From Solirubrobacterales bacterium (GTDB lineage: Bacteria; Actinomycetota; Thermoleophilia; Solirubrobacterales; Solirubrobacteraceae): a DNA stretch of 44,193 nt. The stretch is taken from the NCBI GenBank assembly GCA_027315115.1, contig DAHUYQ010000062.1, positions 1 to 44,193 on the forward strand, written 5' to 3'. Position numbers and translations under genes: made by a program. The notes under the pieces are model-generated. The model worked only from the letters and a program-made list of their open reading frames with translations. It made no database searches and was not told where the DNA came from. Below, piece after piece: positions 34,488 through 41,430 of this stretch (its first letter is position 1; each line of letters begins with the position of its first letter).

Positions 34488-34511
34488 CGCGCACCCCGCC
34501 GCGGGGCGCGC
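34488..34511 (-). terminator. GC-rich hairpin after the HU gene
   Basis: CGCGC-A-CCCCG, loop CCG, CGGGG-CGCGCG: a stem of about 10 pairs with one bulged A, between the HU stop (34533) and the P450 start. There is no T-tract on the minus strand, so it is an unorthodox intrinsic terminator at best; it may instead separate HU expression from the P450. Confidence 0.4.
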
Positions 34512-34532
34512 GCCGAGCAGCAGTCTGGGGTC

Positions 34533-34814
34533 CTACTTCTTGCCGGTCACCGCCTGCTTGAGGCCGGCCCCGGCGGTGAACTTCGGCGCCTTGGTGGCTT
34601 TGATCTTCACCTTCTCGCCAGTCCTGGGGTTGACGCCCTGGCGAGCGGCGCGCTTGACGACCGAGAACTTGCCAAAGCCGGTGATCGCGACCTCGTCACC
34701 CTTCTTGAGGGCCTTGCCGACGGTGCCAACGAACGACTCGATAGCCCGCTGGGCGTCCGCCTTGGAAAGGCCGCTGTCGGCGGAGACCGCGTCGACGAGC
34801 TGGGTCTTGTTCAT
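34533..34814 (-). CDS. hup: DNA-binding protein HU
   Basis: 93 residues, the full usual length. MNKTQLVDAVSADSGLSKADAQRAIESFVGTV forms the helical dimerisation part. GDEVAITGFGKFSVVKRAARQGVNPRTGEKVKIKATKAPKF holds the beta arm with the Arg-x-x-x-x-NP-x-T tip that intercalates in DNA. It lacks the long Lys/Ala-rich C-terminal tail of mycobacterial HupB. A strong ribosome-binding site (AAAGGAAG) precedes the start. Nucleoid-associated; binds and bends DNA without strict sequence preference. Confidence 0.95.
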   Translation of the reverse strand: MNKTQLVDAVSADSGLSKADAQRAIESFVGTVGKALKKGDEVAITGFGKFSVVKRAARQGVNPRTGEKVKIKATKAPKFTAGAGLKQAVTGKK

Positions 34815-34913
34815 TGAAGGGACTTCCTTTCGGGTGATGGACCTATGGGAACAGCGAGCGCGGAGAGTAGCGCTCCGACCGGAAGAATGGCTTGCCTGCG
34901 CGATATCTAACCT

Positions 34914-36287
34914 TCACGGCAGCTTCTTGCCGGGGTTGAAGAGGCCCTGCGGATCGAACATCTGCTTGGCCTGCGCGTGCAGACGCAAAGCCGCGGCGCC
35001 CCACTGCCTGGAGAGCTGGCCGCTCTTGATCAGGCCGAGCCCGTGCTCGCCGCTGATCGCGCCGCCCATCCGCACCACCAGGTCCAGCAGCTCATCGCCG
35101 ACCCGGCCCACGGCACGGCGGTCGCGCTCGCTGCCGGGGTCCATCAGCACGTTGGCGTGCACGTTTCCGTCGGCGCCGTGGCCCCAGGCGCAGGAGTCCA
35201 GGCCGCCCGCCGACGCGATCGCGGCAAAGCCCTCCAGCAGGTCGGCCAGCCGCTCCACCGGCACCACCACGTCCTCGCCCACCTTGCCGCCGCGCACGCC
35301 GGCCACCACGCCGTTGATGCCATCGCGCCAGCGCCAGAGCTCGCGCGGGGTGGGCTGATCCAGAAGCACGCAGCGGTCGTCCAGCACCTCGCGCAGCTCC
35401 CGCTGCTGCGCTCTCACCTCCTCCCCCTCTCCATCCACCTCGATCAGCAGCGCGAAGCGGGCCTGCTGGGGCACCTCGCCCGGGTAGCCGCCGGCGGCGC
35501 ACCGAAGCGTGAATGCGTCCAGGAAGTCCACGGCGGCCGGCACGATGCCGCAGGCCAGCACGTCGAGGATCGCCTCGCAGCCGCGCGCCTGGTCCTCCAG
35601 GAAGGCGACCAGCGCCACCGCGGCCCGCGGGGCCGGGATCAGCCGCAGCGAGACGGCGGTGATCACGCCGAGGGTGCCCTCCGAGCCGATCAGCAGCGCC
35701 CGCAGGTCGTACCCGCCGACGTCCTTGCGGCAGGCGCCGCCGAGCCGCACGATCTCGCCGCCGGCGATCACCGCCTCGATGCCCGTCACCCAGTCGCGCG
35801 TGGCACCGTACTTGAAGGCGTGCGGGCCGCCCGCGTTGGTGGCCACGTTGCCGCCGATCTGCGACTGCTCGGAGGCGCCCGGGTCGGGCGGGAAGAGCAG
35901 CCCGTTCTCGCGCGCGAGCCGGTGGACGTGCGCGGTGCTCAGGCCCGCCTCCACCTCCATGCGCCACGTCCGCGGCGAGAGCTCCCTGACCGCGGTCATC
36001 CGCTCCAGCGAGCAGACCACCGACCCGGGGCTCGGCACCGCGCCGCCGGCCAGCCCGCTGCCGCCGCCGCGCGGGACGATCGGCACGCCCAGCGCGTAGA
36101 GGGCCTTGACCACCTCGGACACCTCCGCCGTGCTGCCCGGCCGCACCGCCAGGCGCGCCTGCCCGCGCAAGCCGCCGGCGATCGTGGCGTCGTGGTTGTA
36201 CGGCGAGGAGGCCGGCACGTCGAGCACGTGCGGCTCGCCGACGATCCGCGCGAGGGCGGCGCGGAGATCGGTCGAGTGGACGTTCAT
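34914..36287 (-). CDS. FAD-binding oxidase, GlcD/D-lactate dehydrogenase-like
   Basis: 457 residues from ATG 36287; the frame is open to 36743 but that part is shadow of two genes on the other strand. VPRGGGSGLAGGA at 71-83 and DPGASEQSQIGGNVATNAGGPHAFKYGATRDWV bind FAD diphosphate and ring (FAD_binding_4, PCMH fold). The C-terminal FAD-oxidase_C domain ends with ISGEHGLGLIKS and LFNPGKKL. Members oxidise 2-hydroxyacids such as glycolate or D-lactate and pass electrons to quinone or another acceptor. No GlcE/GlcF partners are adjacent, so it probably works as a single subunit. Substrate is not determinable. Confidence 0.88.
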   Translation of the reverse strand: MNVHSTDLRAALARIVGEPHVLDVPASSPYNHDATIAGGLRGQARLAVRPGSTAEVSEVVKALYALGVPIVPRGGGSGLAGGAVPSPGSVVCSLERMTAVRELSPRTWRMEVEAGLSTAHVHRLARENGLLFPPDPGASEQSQIGGNVATNAGGPHAFKYGATRDWVTGIEAVIAGGEIVRLGGACRKDVGGYDLRALLIGSEGTLGVITAVSLRLIPAPRAAVALVAFLEDQARGCEAILDVLACGIVPAAVDFLDAFTLRCAAGGYPGEVPQQARFALLIEVDGEGEEVRAQQRELREVLDDRCVLLDQPTPRELWRWRDGINGVVAGVRGGKVGEDVVVPVERLADLLEGFAAIASAGGLDSCAWGHGADGNVHANVLMDPGSERDRRAVGRVGDELLDLVVRMGGAISGEHGLGLIKSGQLSRQWGAAALRLHAQAKQMFDPQGLFNPGKKLP

Positions 36288-36367
36288 CGTCTCAGCGTAT
36301 AGCCCGGCTTGGCGCGGCTCGGCCGGCGCGAGCGGGCCGTCCCAGGCTGTGCGTAGCATCGCGTGGG

Positions 36368-36523
36368 GTGGGCAAACGGCAGCGTGAGAGCGAGTTTCAA
36401 GATCTCTCCGATGAGGAGGTGTCCCGCCGTGCGCGGGATAAGCGCCTGCCCCGCGAGGAGCGCCGTCGCTATCAGCGCGAGGAGAAGTTGCGTGGTCTCC
36501 GGAATCGACGTAAAAAACGGTGA
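36368..36523 (+). CDS. Very small, highly charged basic protein
   Basis: 51 residues from GTG 36368 to TGA 36521-36523. Begins MGKRQRESEFQDLSDEEVSR and ends RRKKR; about 60% of residues are Arg, Lys, Glu or Asp. Likely a single long helix that binds nucleic acid or another protein. Codon use is clean and no hydrophobic stretches are present. Thirteen bases separate it from the zinc-ribbon-like gene, so the two may be expressed together. No family is recognised. Confidence 0.5.
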   Translation: MGKRQRESEFQDLSDEEVSRRARDKRLPREERRRYQREEKLRGLRNRRKKR

Positions 36524-36536
36524 TGAGGCTACGATC

Positions 36537-36944
36537 ATGACGATGCACCGGGCTCGTTATCGATTCAGGACTTGGCTGCGTGGACTGCTGCCAAGCGCTC
36601 TTGCTCGCCTGGTGCCGAAGGGACGCCGCGACTGCGGCGCGCATGAGTGGTATCGCGCCGGTCGAGACGTGTGGCGCTGCTACCACTGCGAGCCTGGAAT
36701 CACGCACGTCTCTCCCTGGACCAGCGAGGAGCAGCTGCAGCACACGCTTGGCGCCATCAGCTCGACTCTGCGGCTGTTCGCGCTTCGGGGCGGGCCCGGA
36801 ACCGAACAGGACCTTGTCGAGCTGCGCCGGATGGTCGGCGAGGCGCTTGCCGCGCTTCCCGAGGAGGAGAGGCGCCTGGAGCGTCTGGCTGCGGCTCCGG
36901 CCGCGGAGCTTCCCGGAATCGTGAACGCTCTGCGGACTGCCTGA
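36537..36944 (+). CDS. Small zinc-ribbon-like protein
   Basis: 135 residues from ATG 36537. A basic N-terminus (RARYRFRTWLRGLLPSALARLVPKGRRD) precedes CGAHEWYRAGRDVWRCYHCEPG at about 31-52, in which Cys/His, then Cys-x2-Cys, can bind one zinc. The rest is helical and acidic (EQDLVELRRMVGEALAALPEEERRLERL). The WRCYHC-x-x-G finger is of the kind found in small nucleic-acid-associated proteins. Function unknown. It lies just after the 51-residue basic protein. Confidence 0.55.
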   Translation: MTMHRARYRFRTWLRGLLPSALARLVPKGRRDCGAHEWYRAGRDVWRCYHCEPGITHVSPWTSEEQLQHTLGAISSTLRLFALRGGPGTEQDLVELRRMVGEALAALPEEERRLERLAAAPAAELPGIVNALRTA

Positions 36945-36968
36945 GGGCGGCGCGGAGATCGGCGGCCG

Positions 36969-37487
36969 CTACGCCCACTCGATCTGCTGTGCCATCGTGG
37001 CGGCGCCGAGGTCGATCACCCGGCTGCGCTCGATCGGCTCGTACCGGCCGTCTGTGAGTCCGAGCCAGTCCAGCGACCGTGTCGCGGGATCGACGATCAG
37101 CAGCTCGTCTACGTCGTGCGCGGCGTAGAAGGGCAGCTTCTCCCAGGTGTCGTCGTCCGGGGAGAGCACCTCGACCACCAGCGCGGCGGTCGGCAGCCAA
37201 GTGCCTCCGGCGCCGAGCCGGTGGAGGCCGACGTCGGGGACGCGGAAGTCCTGCTTGGAGTCGCCGAGGTTGAACGCGTCGGTGACGGTGAGGCCGGCGG
37301 CGCTCGCAGGGGCCCGGAGCAGGGAGGCCACCTGCGCGCTGATCGCCGCATGGCGAAAGTCAGGCGCGGGGACCACGTGCAGCACCCCCTCCCAGACCTC
37401 GTCGTGGAGGTCGGCGCCCCACTTCCGGCGGCGCTCCAGAAGCTCCTGCACCTCTTGGGGCAGAGGATCTGACAGCAACGTGCGCAT
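36969..37487 (-). CDS. Uma2-family (DUF820) PD-(D/E)XK nuclease-like protein
   Basis: 172 residues from ATG 37487 (MRTLLSDPLPQEVQELLERRRKWG), the typical family start, with GAAGG before it; the frame can begin at 37541. DEVWEGVLHVVPAPDFRHAAIS, DFRVPDVGLHR and AALVVEVLSPDDDTWEKLPFYAAHDVDELLIVDPATRSLDWL match the Uma2 core with the D-x(n)-E-V PD-(D/E)XK metal site and the Lys. The family is widespread in cyanobacteria and actinobacteria as single genes and is often found in transposon- or accessory-rich regions; biological role is not settled. Confidence 0.85.
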   Translation of the reverse strand: MRTLLSDPLPQEVQELLERRRKWGADLHDEVWEGVLHVVPAPDFRHAAISAQVASLLRAPASAAGLTVTDAFNLGDSKQDFRVPDVGLHRLGAGGTWLPTAALVVEVLSPDDDTWEKLPFYAAHDVDELLIVDPATRSLDWLGLTDGRYEPIERSRVIDLGAATMAQQIEWA

Positions 37488-37666
37488 CGCCTTCAAAGCG
37501 TAGCGTCCGCCGCAGCCCTGATTCAGTCGAATCTTGTTCATCCGGCGGAAGGTACTCGCGGTTTGGGACGGCCCGCGAGATTCAGCGGGCGCTCAGCCGC
37601 CGATCGGCGCTTGGTCCAAGCGACCCTTCCGGGCGCGCATGGACCTGGACTGTTTCGTCCCAACCT

Positions 37667-37987
37667 GTGCGTAGCTTTGACGAGATGGTCGATGAGACGC
37701 GGCGCACACGCGATCCTGATGGCCGGCCGGTCGTCTTCGATGCAGGATCTCATCTGCACCTCGCGATCGGACGGCCGTGGATGTTGGATCATGTCGAGAC
37801 GATCCTGGCGACGGTCGAGCTTCCTGATCATCGCGACGAGGATCCGATTGCCGGGCGTGAGAGGTTCTACCGCCAGCATGTGGATGGCCGTCGCTGGCTG
37901 CGGGTGGTCGTAGACTTCAACGATGTGCCCGCATGGGTTGTGATGGCCACCGTCCAGCGCAACGATCCGCGGGAGCCAAGACGATGA
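37667..37987 (+). CDS. DUF4258-like small protein (possible toxin of a pair)
   Basis: 106 residues, GTG start (ATG at 37685 is an alternative). PWMLDHVETILATVELPDHRD, then GRERFYRQHVDGRRWLRVVVDFNDVPAWVVMATVQ follow the helix-strand-strand-strand pattern of DUF4258/RelE-like proteins, where a small basic enzyme-like fold is encoded before a DUF2283 partner. Its stop overlaps the partner's ATG as ATGA. A toxin role is inferred from this pairing only; catalytic residues are not established. Confidence 0.6.
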   Translation: MRSFDEMVDETRRTRDPDGRPVVFDAGSHLHLAIGRPWMLDHVETILATVELPDHRDEDPIAGRERFYRQHVDGRRWLRVVVDFNDVPAWVVMATVQRNDPREPRR

Positions 37988-38256
37988 TCACGATTGCCGG
38001 CATCCAGTTCGACCACATCCACTACGACGAGCGTGGGGACGTCCTGTATCTGAGCGTCGGTCATCCGCGTGAGCCTGCGGAGGCGTTCGAGACGCCCGAG
38101 GGCCACACCGTCGAATACGACGAGAGCGGGAGGGTGATCGGCCTGGAGCTTTACGCCGTGCGCCACATACTCGATCGCGACGGCGAGCTGAGGCTCACGT
38201 GGCCCCCGGCTCATCTGGCCGCGGGCGCCTTGGAGCCGGCCCTCGCCGCGGCCTGA
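37984..38256 (+). CDS. DUF2283-family small protein (possible antitoxin or partner)
   Basis: 90 residues from ATG 37984. FDHIHYDERGDVLYLSVGHPREPAEAFETPEGHTVEYDESGRVIGLELYAVRHIL is the compact DUF2283 domain (Y-D-x-x-x-D-x-L-Y-x-S, then D-x-x-G-x-V-x-G-x-E). The domain commonly accompanies DUF4258-type genes. Overlap of four bases with the upstream gene indicates translational coupling, typical of interacting partners. Confidence 0.8.
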   Translation: MITIAGIQFDHIHYDERGDVLYLSVGHPREPAEAFETPEGHTVEYDESGRVIGLELYAVRHILDRDGELRLTWPPAHLAAGALEPALAAA

Positions 38257-38285
38257 ACGCGACCCCGCCGATTGCGAGCGGCCGC

Positions 38286-39428
38286 TCAGCCGCCGCGCGG
38301 CAGGAAGCGGTCGGTGCCGTAGCGGGCGAACGGGACCGGGGCGTCGACCAGCTTGTGGCTGACCATCCAGCGCGAGAGCGCTTCCACGTGGGCGGGCTGG
38401 AGGGTTCCGAACGGCACCTTGCCGTCTTCGGTGTAGAGCGGCAGGTAGGCCGCCAGCGAGGCGCGCGCGACCTTCTCCTGCACTTCTGGGCTCATCGCCA
38501 GCAGGTCGTGCAGGCTTGCCTGCGGGCTGCGCAGCGTGAGCTGGTAGCCGCGCACGGTCGCCGCGACGAAGTTCGCGACCAGGGCCGGGTCGGCGGCGAT
38601 CAGGTGGCGGTTGCTGAAGGCGACCAGGCCGGGGTAGGGAGGGCCGCCCCACTGGTCGAGCTTGAAGGAGGTGACCGGCTCGCCGGTGACCTGGAGCTGC
38701 ACGCCGTCGGCCGGCCAGAAGCCGGTGAACGCGTCGATCTTGCCGGAGCGCAGCGCCTGCGCTCCGTTGAAGCCGATGGTCACCACGTGGACCTTGCTCG
38801 GGTCGCCGCCGCCGGCGCGCACCTCGGTGTCGAGCACCGCGCTGTCGGAGGGCACGCCGGTGATCCCGACCGTCCTGCCCTGAAGCTGCGCCGGCGAGGA
38901 GAGATGCTCGGAGGCGCGCGCGATCAGGCCGCCGAGCGGTCGCTGGGCGATCGCCATGATCGCCTGCGCGTCGCCGCCTTTGGCGATCAGCGTGGCCACG
39001 TCGCTGCCGTCCGCCAGGCCGAAGTCGGCCTTGCCGGCGTCGATCAGGCTGAGCGTGTCCTGCGTTTCGGAGGGCTCGATCACCTTCAGGTCGATCCCCT
39101 CACGCTTGTATATGCCTTCCGCCAGCGCCCTGTAGATGCCGGCGTGCACGGCGTTTGGCACGAAGTCGAGGATCAGCGACGCCTTCACCGCGTGGGGCAG
39201 GGGAGCCGGCAGCGCAGAGAGCGCGCCGGCCGGAATGCTCGGAAAGGCCGGCGTTGCAGGCGCGACGTAGGCGGTCTTCCCGCTGTCCGAGCCGCCGCCG
39301 CAGCCGCCCAGCAGCGACGCGATCAGCGCGCAGCACAGAAGCAGAGAGAGCGGGGATCTGGCGGCGCGCAAGCGGCGAGAGAATACCGACTGCCATGAAG
39401 GCGCGCGCAACTTACCGCGACTTTTCAT
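38286..39428 (-). CDS. NMT1/THI5-like ABC transporter substrate-binding lipoprotein
   Basis: 380 residues. A long basic lead and hydrophobic stretch end in the lipobox SLLGGC, so Cys43 would carry the lipid anchor on the outer face of the membrane. KASLILDFVPNAVHAGIYRALAEGIYKREGIDLKVIEPSE is the start of the NMT1 fold seen in binding proteins for pyrimidine (thiamine) precursors, sulfonates and nitrate. GKADFGLADGSDVATLIAKG and GKIDAFTGFWPADG line the ligand cleft. No permease or ATPase gene is next to it in the window, so transporter partners are elsewhere. Confidence 0.87.
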   Translation of the reverse strand: MKSRGKLRAPSWQSVFSRRLRAARSPLSLLLCCALIASLLGGCGGGSDSGKTAYVAPATPAFPSIPAGALSALPAPLPHAVKASLILDFVPNAVHAGIYRALAEGIYKREGIDLKVIEPSETQDTLSLIDAGKADFGLADGSDVATLIAKGGDAQAIMAIAQRPLGGLIARASEHLSSPAQLQGRTVGITGVPSDSAVLDTEVRAGGGDPSKVHVVTIGFNGAQALRSGKIDAFTGFWPADGVQLQVTGEPVTSFKLDQWGGPPYPGLVAFSNRHLIAADPALVANFVAATVRGYQLTLRSPQASLHDLLAMSPEVQEKVARASLAAYLPLYTEDGKVPFGTLQPAHVEALSRWMVSHKLVDAPVPFARYGTDRFLPRGG

Positions 39429-39510
39429 GTTAGGCGGACATTAGGATCAGCTTGCGCAGTGCGGAGGAGCGTCGCGAGGCGGCGACTGCGCCCGGAGATC
39501 ACAGGAGAGC
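39429..39510. promoter_or_regulatory. Divergent promoter region with leader hairpin
   Basis: 82 bases between the lipoprotein start and the first arylsulfotransferase-like gene. GCGCAGT (39454-39460) pairs with ACTGCGC (39485-39491) across a GC-rich loop, placing a hairpin shortly before the AGGAGA ribosome-binding site at 39502-39507. It could modulate translation or stabilise the message. Confidence 0.35.
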
Positions 39511-41430
39511 ATGAAGCCAGAGATGCGCCGCGCAGCGACAAAGGCACCGCCAACCGCGAAGGTCGCGGCTGCCGCGGGCATCGCCTGCGCGGTGGCGGTC
39601 CTCGCCGTGGCGTCCGCCGCGCCCGCGACAGCGGCCTCCGCGAGCCATGCGCGCGCCGCCAAGGCGGCGCACAAGCATGGGCACAAACACGCCAGGAAGC
39701 CTCATGAGCTTGTCACCTGTCCCGGAGCCAAGCTGCCGCACGTGACGGTCTCTCCGCTGCCGGGAGCGCCCGAGGCGCCCTCCGGCGCCCAGATCAGCTT
39801 CCTCGGGGCGAGCGTCTCGCAACTGCACTCGATCCACGTGATCGGCTCGGTGACCGGGCCTCACCCCGGATACCTCCGCTCCTACGCCTCGCAGACCGGC
39901 GCCAGCTTCATCCCCGAAACGGGGTTCGCCGAAGGCGAGCACGTGACCGTCTGCGCGGCGCTCGGGAGCGGGAAGCACCTGCGCCACGTCTCCACGAGCT
40001 TCCAGGTCGCAAGGACGGCGCGGCTGAAATACGAAGCGCCCTTCGAAGTGCCGGGCACGCGCCGGGACGATCAGGGCTATCACTCCGTGGACCTAAAACC
40101 GCCCGTGGTCACGGTCACCCGCCCCGCCGGGGCGCTCTCGGCGCCGGGCGACATCTTCGCCACCCCATACGCCGGGCCAGCCGGCCACGGGGCGATGATC
40201 TTCAACGACGCGGGCGAACTGGTCTGGTTCCACCGTCCGCCCAACCCGAATTGGGGCATCGCCAACCTGCAGGTGCAGACCTGGCAGGGCCACCAGGACC
40301 TGGTCTGGTGGCAGGGGATGATCAACAGCGTCGGGTTCGGGACCGGCGAAGACGTGATCGCCAACAGCGCCTACGAACAGGTGGCCCGCGTCAGGGGCGG
40401 CAACGGGCTGGCGGCCGACATGCACGCGCTCGCGCTCACAACGTCCGGCGCCGCGTACATCACCGTCTACGAGCCCGTGCGCGTGAGCGTCCCGGCATCG
40501 GGCCGCTCCAAGGCGCCGCCGCGCAGCGAGGTCGTGCTCGACTCGGCCGTGCAGGAGATCGACGTCAAGACGGGCCTCGTGATGTGGGAATGGCAGAGCC
40601 TCGGGCACGTGCCGCTCTCGCAGTCGCGCATGCAGGCGCCGGCCAGCGGGCCCTACGACTACTTCCACATCGACTCGCTGCAGGCGCTCTCCGGCGGCAA
40701 CCTGCTGATCTGCGGGCGCAACGTCTGGGGCGTCTACGCGATCGCGCCCCACACCGGCCGGATCGCATGGCAGATCGGCGCCGGAAAGAGCTCCCTCACG
40801 CTCGACTCCGGCGTGCGCTTCGGTTGGCCGGAAGACGCGCAGATGCTCTCAGGGGAACAGCTCGCTCTCTACGACGGCGGCGCGCAGTCGGCGGCGCGGC
40901 CGCGCGGGGAGGTGCTGGACCTCGAATGGTCGAACAAAGAAGCGAGCCTCGATCCCTACGGGCAGCTCAGCGGCAGCTTCGGGACGCCGCGCGGCGTCGG
41001 TGAGGGGTCCATCCAGCCGCTGGCCGGCGGCAACTGGCTGGTGGGCTGGGAGGGGCTGCCGAACATCACCGAATTCGACAGCGAAGGAAACGTGATCTAC
41101 GAAGCCCAGATGCCGCCCGCCGAGGTCGGCTACCGCGTCTACCGCGAGCCCTGGCAGGGGCAGCCCACCGCGGTTCCCAACCTGCTCGCCGACACGCAGG
41201 GCGCCACCACCACCTCGTATGTGAGCTGGAACGGCGCCACGGACGTCGCGAGCTGGCGCCTCTTCGGCGGCGCCTCCGCGCACACGCTGGAAGCGCTGGC
41301 CACCGTGCCCGCGAGCGGCTTCGAGACGAGCATCTCCACGCCACCGGTCAACGTCGTGCTGGCGCAGGCGCTGAACGCCGCCGGTGAAGTGATCGGCGAA
41401 TCGAAGGTGATCACGGCGGAGCGCACGTGA
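39511..41430 (+). CDS. Secreted arylsulfotransferase-like beta-propeller protein (first copy)
   Basis: 639 residues, AGGAGA before the ATG. VAAAAGIACAVAVLAVASAAPATAAS is a signal peptide. The N-terminal domain (PHVTVSPLPGAPEAPSGAQISFLGASVSQLHSI) precedes a propeller with GDIFATPYAGP, LQVQTWQGHQDLVWWQG, VQEIDVKTGLVMWEWQSL and DYFHIDSLQALSGGNLLICGRNVWGVYAI, matching arylsulfotransferase (ASST_2) proteins. Those move sulfate between phenols; most actinobacterial members are untested. At the position where the second copy reads QHDA this protein reads PEDA (Glu441), so a conserved His is lost. Its stop overlaps the second copy's GTG as GTGA. Confidence 0.82.
   Translation: MKPEMRRAATKAPPTAKVAAAAGIACAVAVLAVASAAPATAASASHARAAKAAHKHGHKHARKPHELVTCPGAKLPHVTVSPLPGAPEAPSGAQISFLGASVSQLHSIHVIGSVTGPHPGYLRSYASQTGASFIPETGFAEGEHVTVCAALGSGKHLRHVSTSFQVARTARLKYEAPFEVPGTRRDDQGYHSVDLKPPVVTVTRPAGALSAPGDIFATPYAGPAGHGAMIFNDAGELVWFHRPPNPNWGIANLQVQTWQGHQDLVWWQGMINSVGFGTGEDVIANSAYEQVARVRGGNGLAADMHALALTTSGAAYITVYEPVRVSVPASGRSKAPPRSEVVLDSAVQEIDVKTGLVMWEWQSLGHVPLSQSRMQAPASGPYDYFHIDSLQALSGGNLLICGRNVWGVYAIAPHTGRIAWQIGAGKSSLTLDSGVRFGWPEDAQMLSGEQLALYDGGAQSAARPRGEVLDLEWSNKEASLDPYGQLSGSFGTPRGVGEGSIQPLAGGNWLVGWEGLPNITEFDSEGNVIYEAQMPPAEVGYRVYREPWQGQPTAVPNLLADTQGATTTSYVSWNGATDVASWRLFGGASAHTLEALATVPASGFETSISTPPVNVVLAQALNAAGEVIGESKVITAERT

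Noticed and set aside
36288..36743. N-terminal extension of the FAD oxidase to 609 codons
   Set aside because: The added residues have no family match and overlap two plus-strand genes; the family N-terminus begins at 36287.
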